Assembly (NCBI RefSeq): GCF_002002705.1
Contig: NZ_MUNS01000020.1
Coordinates: 310,001-374,000 of the forward strand
DNA: 64,000 bases
DNA from: Polaromonas sp. C04
GTDB taxonomy: Bacteria > Pseudomonadota > Gammaproteobacteria > Burkholderiales > Burkholderiaceae_C
Direction: 5' to 3'
Part shown: positions 60,730-64,000 of the stretch, piece after piece
How the letters are laid out: each line of letters begins with the position of its first letter
Position numbering within the stretch: the first letter of the stretch is position 1
Notes under the pieces: generated by a model
What the model was told of the DNA's origin: nothing
Database searches by the model: none
Seen by the model: the letters and a program-made list of their open reading frames with translations, nothing else
Made by a program: the position numbers and the translations under genes

Positions 60730-61740
60730 ATGGCGACGGTTCAGGTGGCGGTGTGGGTGGTTGTCCTGTTGGTGGCGATGGCGCTCGTCTTTGACTTCCT
60801 GAACGGATTTCACGATGCGGCCAATGCCATTGCCACCGTGGTCTCGACCGGGGTGCTCAAGCCGAGTCAGGCCGTGGTGTTTGCGGCTTTTTTCAACTTT
60901 TTGGCGCTCTTTGTTTTTCACCTGAGCGTGGCGGCGACGGTGGGCAAAGGCATTGCCGACCCGGGCGTGGTGGATGTGCACGTGGTGTTCGGCGCCTTGA
61001 TCGGCGCCATCTGCTGGAACCTGATTACCTGGTACTACGGCATTCCCAGCAGCTCCTCGCATGCCTTGATTGGCGGCATCGTGGGTGCGGTCATCGCCAA
61101 GGCCGGGACCGGCTCGCTGGTCAGCTCGGGCATCGCGAAAACCGTGCTGTTCATTTTTGTCTCGCCGCTGCTCGGATTTTTGCTGGGCTCCTTGATGATG
61201 GTGGCGGTCGCCTGGACGTTCCGGCGCGCCACACCCTCCAGGGTGGACCGGTGGTTCCGGCGCGCGCAGCTGTTCTCTGCCGGGGCTTACAGCCTGGGCC
61301 ACGGCGGCAACGATGCGCAAAAAACCATTGGCATCATCTGGATGCTGCTGATTGCCACAGGTCACGCGGCGGCGTCGGACAGCTCGCCACCGTTCTGGAC
61401 CATTGCGAGCTGCTACACGGCCATTGCGGCCGGCACCATGTTCGGTGGCTGGCGCATCGTCAAGACCATGGGGCAAAAAATCACCAAGCTCAAGCCGGTG
61501 GGTGGCTTTTGTGCCGAAACGGGTGGTGCCCTGACACTGTTCCTGGCCACCTTGCTGGGGATTCCGGTCTCCACCACGCACACCATCACGGGCGCGATCG
61601 TGGGGGTCGGCGCCACCCGGCGTGCCAGCGCCGTGCGCTGGGGCGTGGCGGGCAATATCGTCTGGGCCTGGATCTTCACCATTCCGGCGAGCGCCTTTGT
61701 CGCGGCCGTCGCCTGGTGGGTCAGCTGGCGCCTGTTCTGA
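60730..61740 (+). CDS. pit: Low-affinity inorganic phosphate transporter, Pit family
   Basis: A 336-residue inner-membrane protein with the duplicated PiT signatures DFLNGFHDAANAIATVVSTG and GHGGNDAQKTIGII, and TTHTITGAIVGVGATRR. It couples phosphate-metal uptake to protons. Forms an operon with the DUF47 gene. Confidence 0.95.
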   Translation: MATVQVAVWVVVLLVAMALVFDFLNGFHDAANAIATVVSTGVLKPSQAVVFAAFFNFLALFVFHLSVAATVGKGIADPGVVDVHVVFGALIGAICWNLITWYYGIPSSSSHALIGGIVGAVIAKAGTGSLVSSGIAKTVLFIFVSPLLGFLLGSLMMVAVAWTFRRATPSRVDRWFRRAQLFSAGAYSLGHGGNDAQKTIGIIWMLLIATGHAAASDSSPPFWTIASCYTAIAAGTMFGGWRIVKTMGQKITKLKPVGGFCAETGGALTLFLATLLGIPVSTTHTITGAIVGVGATRRASAVRWGVAGNIVWAWIFTIPASAFVAAVAWWVSWRLF

Positions 61741-61750
61741 CCAGTCGCCG

Positions 61751-62197
61751 CTACTGGCTGATTTTGTGCGCTTCCTCGATCTGGTATTCGAAATAGTGCT
61801 GGAAGCTGAACGCGATGCTGGCCATCAGCACACTGGTGCCGATCAGCAGCGACAGCACGATGGCCCCGATGGTGAACCAGTTGGTGTGCCCGGGCGCTGC
61901 ATCTTCGGCGGCCGCCGCGTTGAATCTGGCGTTCCATTTCTCGGGCGTCATGAGGCCGAAGACAATTGCCGTCAGCGCGCAGCCGGCAATGGTGAAGCCG
62001 ACAAACGGAATCAACACCCAGCTCCACTGGTCGTCCAGCCCGAATTGCTGCACGCGTTCGATGCCATACAGGCCGAGCGCGGTCGGAATTGGCAGCAACC
62101 AGCCCATCAGGTCGCGCAGGCCGTGCAGATAAAAGCGGTGCAGGCCCAAAGGGCCGCCCAGGAACGCCAGCCATGCGGCGATGGTTTTGTCTTTCAT
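61751..62197 (-). CDS. Small TM2-like membrane protein
   Basis: A 148-residue protein with about four membrane segments. The N-terminus KTIAAWLAFLGGPLGLHRFY with a following LHG is the TM2-domain signature (GxxGxHRFYLG-like). Function unknown. The ATG overlaps the stop of the acetyltransferase gene (ATGA). Confidence 0.75.
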   Translation of the reverse strand: MKDKTIAAWLAFLGGPLGLHRFYLHGLRDLMGWLLPIPTALGLYGIERVQQFGLDDQWSWVLIPFVGFTIAGCALTAIVFGLMTPEKWNARFNAAAAEDAAPGHTNWFTIGAIVLSLLIGTSVLMASIAFSFQHYFEYQIEEAHKISQ

Positions 62198-62763
62198 AGG
62201 GCGGGATTATGGCGGGTCTGATTTTCCTGCCCGTCGGGTGGCCGGGAATCCCCCACACCCAGCGCCTTTTCCATCAGGACGACATCGAGCCATTGGTCGA
62301 ACTTCCAGCCGCATGACTTGAGCACACCGACGTGCGCAAAGCCCGCCGAGCGATGCACGCCGATGGAGCCCGCATTGGCCGAGTCGCCAATCACGGCAAT
62401 CAGCGTGCGCACGCCCGCGTTTTGGGCCTGCGCTGCCAGTTCCGCCAGCAAGGCGCGGCCGAGCCCCTGGCCGTGACTGCCGGGGGCCAGGTAGATCGAG
62501 TCCTCGGCCGAGAAGCGGTAGGCGGGGCGCGGCTTGAACCAGTTGCAATAGGCGAAGCCGATGACCTGGCCCGCCTGCTCCGCCACCAGGTAGGGCAGGC
62601 CCCTGGCCAGCACATCGGCGCGCCGGGCGGTCATGTCGGCCTCGGTCGGCGGGTCGATCTCGAAGGTGCCGGTACCGTGCAGCACGTGATGGGTGTAAAT
62701 GGCCGTGGTGGCGGCGATATCGTCGCTGCGGCTGGGACGGATCAGGCAGGAGGTGGGAGGCAT
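62194..62763 (-). CDS. GNAT acetyltransferase, phosphinothricin-acetyltransferase-like
   Basis: A 189-residue N-acetyltransferase with TAIYTHHVLHGTGTFEIDPP, YCNWFKPRPAYRFSAEDSIY and the acetyl-CoA loop GSHGQGLGRALLAEL, which match the PAT/YncA-type group. In such proteins the substrate is often an amino acid analogue or methionine sulfone; not determinable here. ATG at 62763 (MPPTSCLIR) is preferred to the upstream TTG. Confidence 0.88.
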   Translation of the reverse strand: MPPTSCLIRPSRSDDIAATTAIYTHHVLHGTGTFEIDPPTEADMTARRADVLARGLPYLVAEQAGQVIGFAYCNWFKPRPAYRFSAEDSIYLAPGSHGQGLGRALLAELAAQAQNAGVRTLIAVIGDSANAGSIGVHRSAGFAHVGVLKSCGWKFDQWLDVVLMEKALGVGDSRPPDGQENQTRHNPAL

Positions 62764-62778
62764 AAGAATCAAAAACGA

Positions 62779-62784
62779 TATAAT
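62779..62784 (+). promoter_or_regulatory. TATAAT -10 box ahead of rpsP
   Basis: A consensus TATAAT stands 129 bases upstream of rpsP; no good -35 is visible at 17 bases. The leader region 62848-62890 contains CTCAGGGCTTGAGGGCCATTTCAAT, similar to the right half of repeat family A. Confidence 0.5.
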
Positions 62785-62907
62785 GGAGAGCTTTTCAGCG
62801 TGTGACTGGCCGGGTGGTCATGTTGCGTGTCTCAACGCCGGAATATTTGGCTGCTAAACGGTTGCTCAGGGCTTGAGGGCCATTTCAATCGTTCCCAAGG
62901 ATAAATC

Positions 62908-63159
62908 ATGGTTGTCATTCGTCTTTCACGCGGCGGCTCCAAAGCCCGCCCGTTTTTCAACATCGTCGTGGCCGACAAGCGCACGCGCCGCGATGGCAGC
63001 TTCATCGAGCGTATCGGTTTTTATAACCCGATCGCCAAAGACCACGAGGAAAGCATCCGCATTGCGCAGGATCGCCTGACCTACTGGACGGGCGTGGGCG
63101 CGCAGGCTTCCCCCACGGTGGATCGCCTGGTCAACCAGGCCGCCAAGAAGGCCGCGTAA
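62908..63159 (+). CDS. rpsP: 30S ribosomal protein S16
   Basis: An 83-residue protein with [20 protein letters not shown] and [14 protein letters not shown], normal for S16. First gene of the rpsP-rimM-trmD operon. Confidence 0.97.
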   Translation: MVVIRLSRGGSKARPFFNIVVADKRTRRDGSFIERIGFYNPIAKDHEESIRIAQDRLTYWTGVGAQASPTVDRLVNQAAKKAA

Positions 63160-63197
63160 GCCGGCCGGCTTGCGCGCCAGCCGCTCCGGTTCATTGC

Positions 63198-63761
63198 ATG
63201 CTGCCCGGCCTGGAACCCGCTGAATTACCAGCGGACGCCATCGAAGTCGGGCGCATCCTGGACGCCTGGGGCATCAAGGGCTGGTTCAAGGTCCTGCCCC
63301 ACAGCGCTTCGCCCGAGGCGCTTTTTTCTTCCAGACGCTGGTATCTGCTGCCGTCCGAGAAAGGTGCAAAAACCTTTAGCGGCACCGCCTTGCTGCGCGT
63401 GCGCGAGACCAGGGAGCACTCCGGCAGCATCGTGGCCAGCGCCAGGGAAGTCGACGACCGCGAGGGCGCCGAGGCGCTCAAGGGGGCGCGCATCTTCGTG
63501 CCGCGCTCGAGTTTCCCCACCGCCGACAAAGACGAGTACTACTGGGTCGACCTGATCGGCCTGGACGTGCTCAACCGCGAAGGCGTGGCGCTGGGGCAGG
63601 TGACGGAGCTGCTCTCCACCGGCGCGCAGACCGTGCTGGTGATTGGCTACACGCAGGACGGCAAGGCACAGGAGCGGATGGTGCCGTTCGTGTCGGCCTA
63701 CGTCGATAACGTGGATCTGCCGGCGCGGCGCATCACCGTCGACTGGCAACTCGACTACTGA
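63198..63761 (+). CDS. rimM: 16S rRNA processing protein RimM
   Basis: A 187-residue 30S assembly factor that binds S19. The N-terminal domain has VGRILDAWGIKGWFKVLP and the PRC-barrel domain follows with EYYWVDLIGLDVLNREG and MVPFVSAYVDNVDL. Located between rpsP and trmD as usual. Confidence 0.96.
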   Translation: MLPGLEPAELPADAIEVGRILDAWGIKGWFKVLPHSASPEALFSSRRWYLLPSEKGAKTFSGTALLRVRETREHSGSIVASAREVDDREGAEALKGARIFVPRSSFPTADKDEYYWVDLIGLDVLNREGVALGQVTELLSTGAQTVLVIGYTQDGKAQERMVPFVSAYVDNVDLPARRITVDWQLDY

Positions 63762-63792
63762 AAAGTACTGACGCTGGCTTTAACATCGCGCC

Positions 63793-64000
63793 ATGCGCTT
63801 CGATGTCATCACGCTGTTTCCCGAACTGTTTGCGCCTCTCGTGGCCAGCGGTGTGACGCGCCGCGCCTACGAATCCGGGCAGATCGAACTGCGGCTATGG
63901 AGCCCGCGCGATTTCGCCGAGGGCAACTACCGCCGCGTGGACGACCGCCCGTTTGGCGGTGGCCCCGGCATGGTGATGCTGGCGCAGCCGCTGGCGCAGT
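63793..64000 (+). CDS. trmD: tRNA (guanine37-N1)-methyltransferase TrmD (5' part)
   Basis: The first 69 codons are present. [13 protein letters not shown], the segment [14 protein letters not shown] and [10 protein letters not shown] are characteristic of TrmD, which methylates G37 of tRNAs to prevent frameshifting. The gene continues beyond the window. Confidence 0.95.
   Translation, partial: MRFDVITLFPELFAPLVASGVTRRAYESGQIELRLWSPRDFAEGNYRRVDDRPFGGGPGMVMLAQPLAQ

Overview
The window is a GC-rich chromosomal segment of a betaproteobacterium, most likely Burkholderiales, family Comamonadaceae (Rhodoferax/Polaromonas/Acidovorax-like). Three things suggest this: the housekeeping gene order (rsmD-coaD, pth-rplY-prs-tRNA-Gln-ispE-lolB, rpoZ-spoT-gmk-yicC-rph-rdgB-hemW, rpsP-rimM-trmD); the frequent ATGA/GTGA stop-start overlaps; and a dispersed palindromic repeat with a TAAGGGCTA(C/G)AGGCC core, which I recall as typical of that family. 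No rRNA genes or CRISPR arrays were seen.

Layout. 1-1868: end of rsmD, coaD, a universal stress protein and a phosphoglycerate-mutase-like gene. 1876-8639 (minus): a Dpp/Opp-type ABC importer operon (two permeases, two ATPases, a binding protein) ending in an amidase. 8720-23229: core genes including ferredoxin, pth, rplY, prs, tRNA-Gln, ispE, lolB, a TPR protein, mutM, a dynamin-like GTPase, mutY, rapZ, recN, nadK and hrcA.

23253-26215: a tRNA gene with a CAT anticodon has been invaded by a 2.9-kb element. The element replaced the T-arm of the tRNA and left the original 3' half at its far end. Its only intact gene is a HipA-family kinase with a fused N-terminal helix-turn-helix (YjjJ/HipH type). 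An integrase-like N-terminal fragment is frameshifted, so the element looks non-autonomous.

26241-32860: the most interesting region, a rearranged Fap-like functional-amyloid locus. A sigma-54 activator with a VpsR-like N-terminus and a FapF-like outer-membrane barrel are read leftward. A cysteine-free Asn/Ser/Thr- then Gly-rich fibre protein, a small secreted partner, a FapD-like C39 peptidase and a FapE-like protein are read rightward. Each direction has a sigma-54-type -24/-12 site, so the linked activator probably drives both arms.

32912-47237: tRNA-Arg, greB, spoT, rpoZ, gmk, yicC, a Ser/Thr kinase-PP2C phosphatase pair, rph, rdgB, hemW, argF-argD, a DUF3579 gene, rpsT and murJ. 47391-53141: a catabolic-looking cluster with E1 alpha/beta dehydrogenase subunits, a short-chain dehydrogenase and a TRAP transporter (DctP plus fused DctQM). 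53269-64000: a SirB1-like protein, purM, an AI-2E-family permease, hda, a HAD phosphatase, pcnB, folK, a DUF47-pit phosphate transport pair, a small membrane protein, a GNAT acetyltransferase, rpsP, rimM and the start of trmD.

The dispersed repeat lies inside or across coding ends at several places. It encodes the lipobox of LolB, the last membrane segment of MurJ, the N-terminus of one ABC ATPase, and the stop codons of rph and pcnB. Assignments rest on motif recognition by eye; no similarity search was run.
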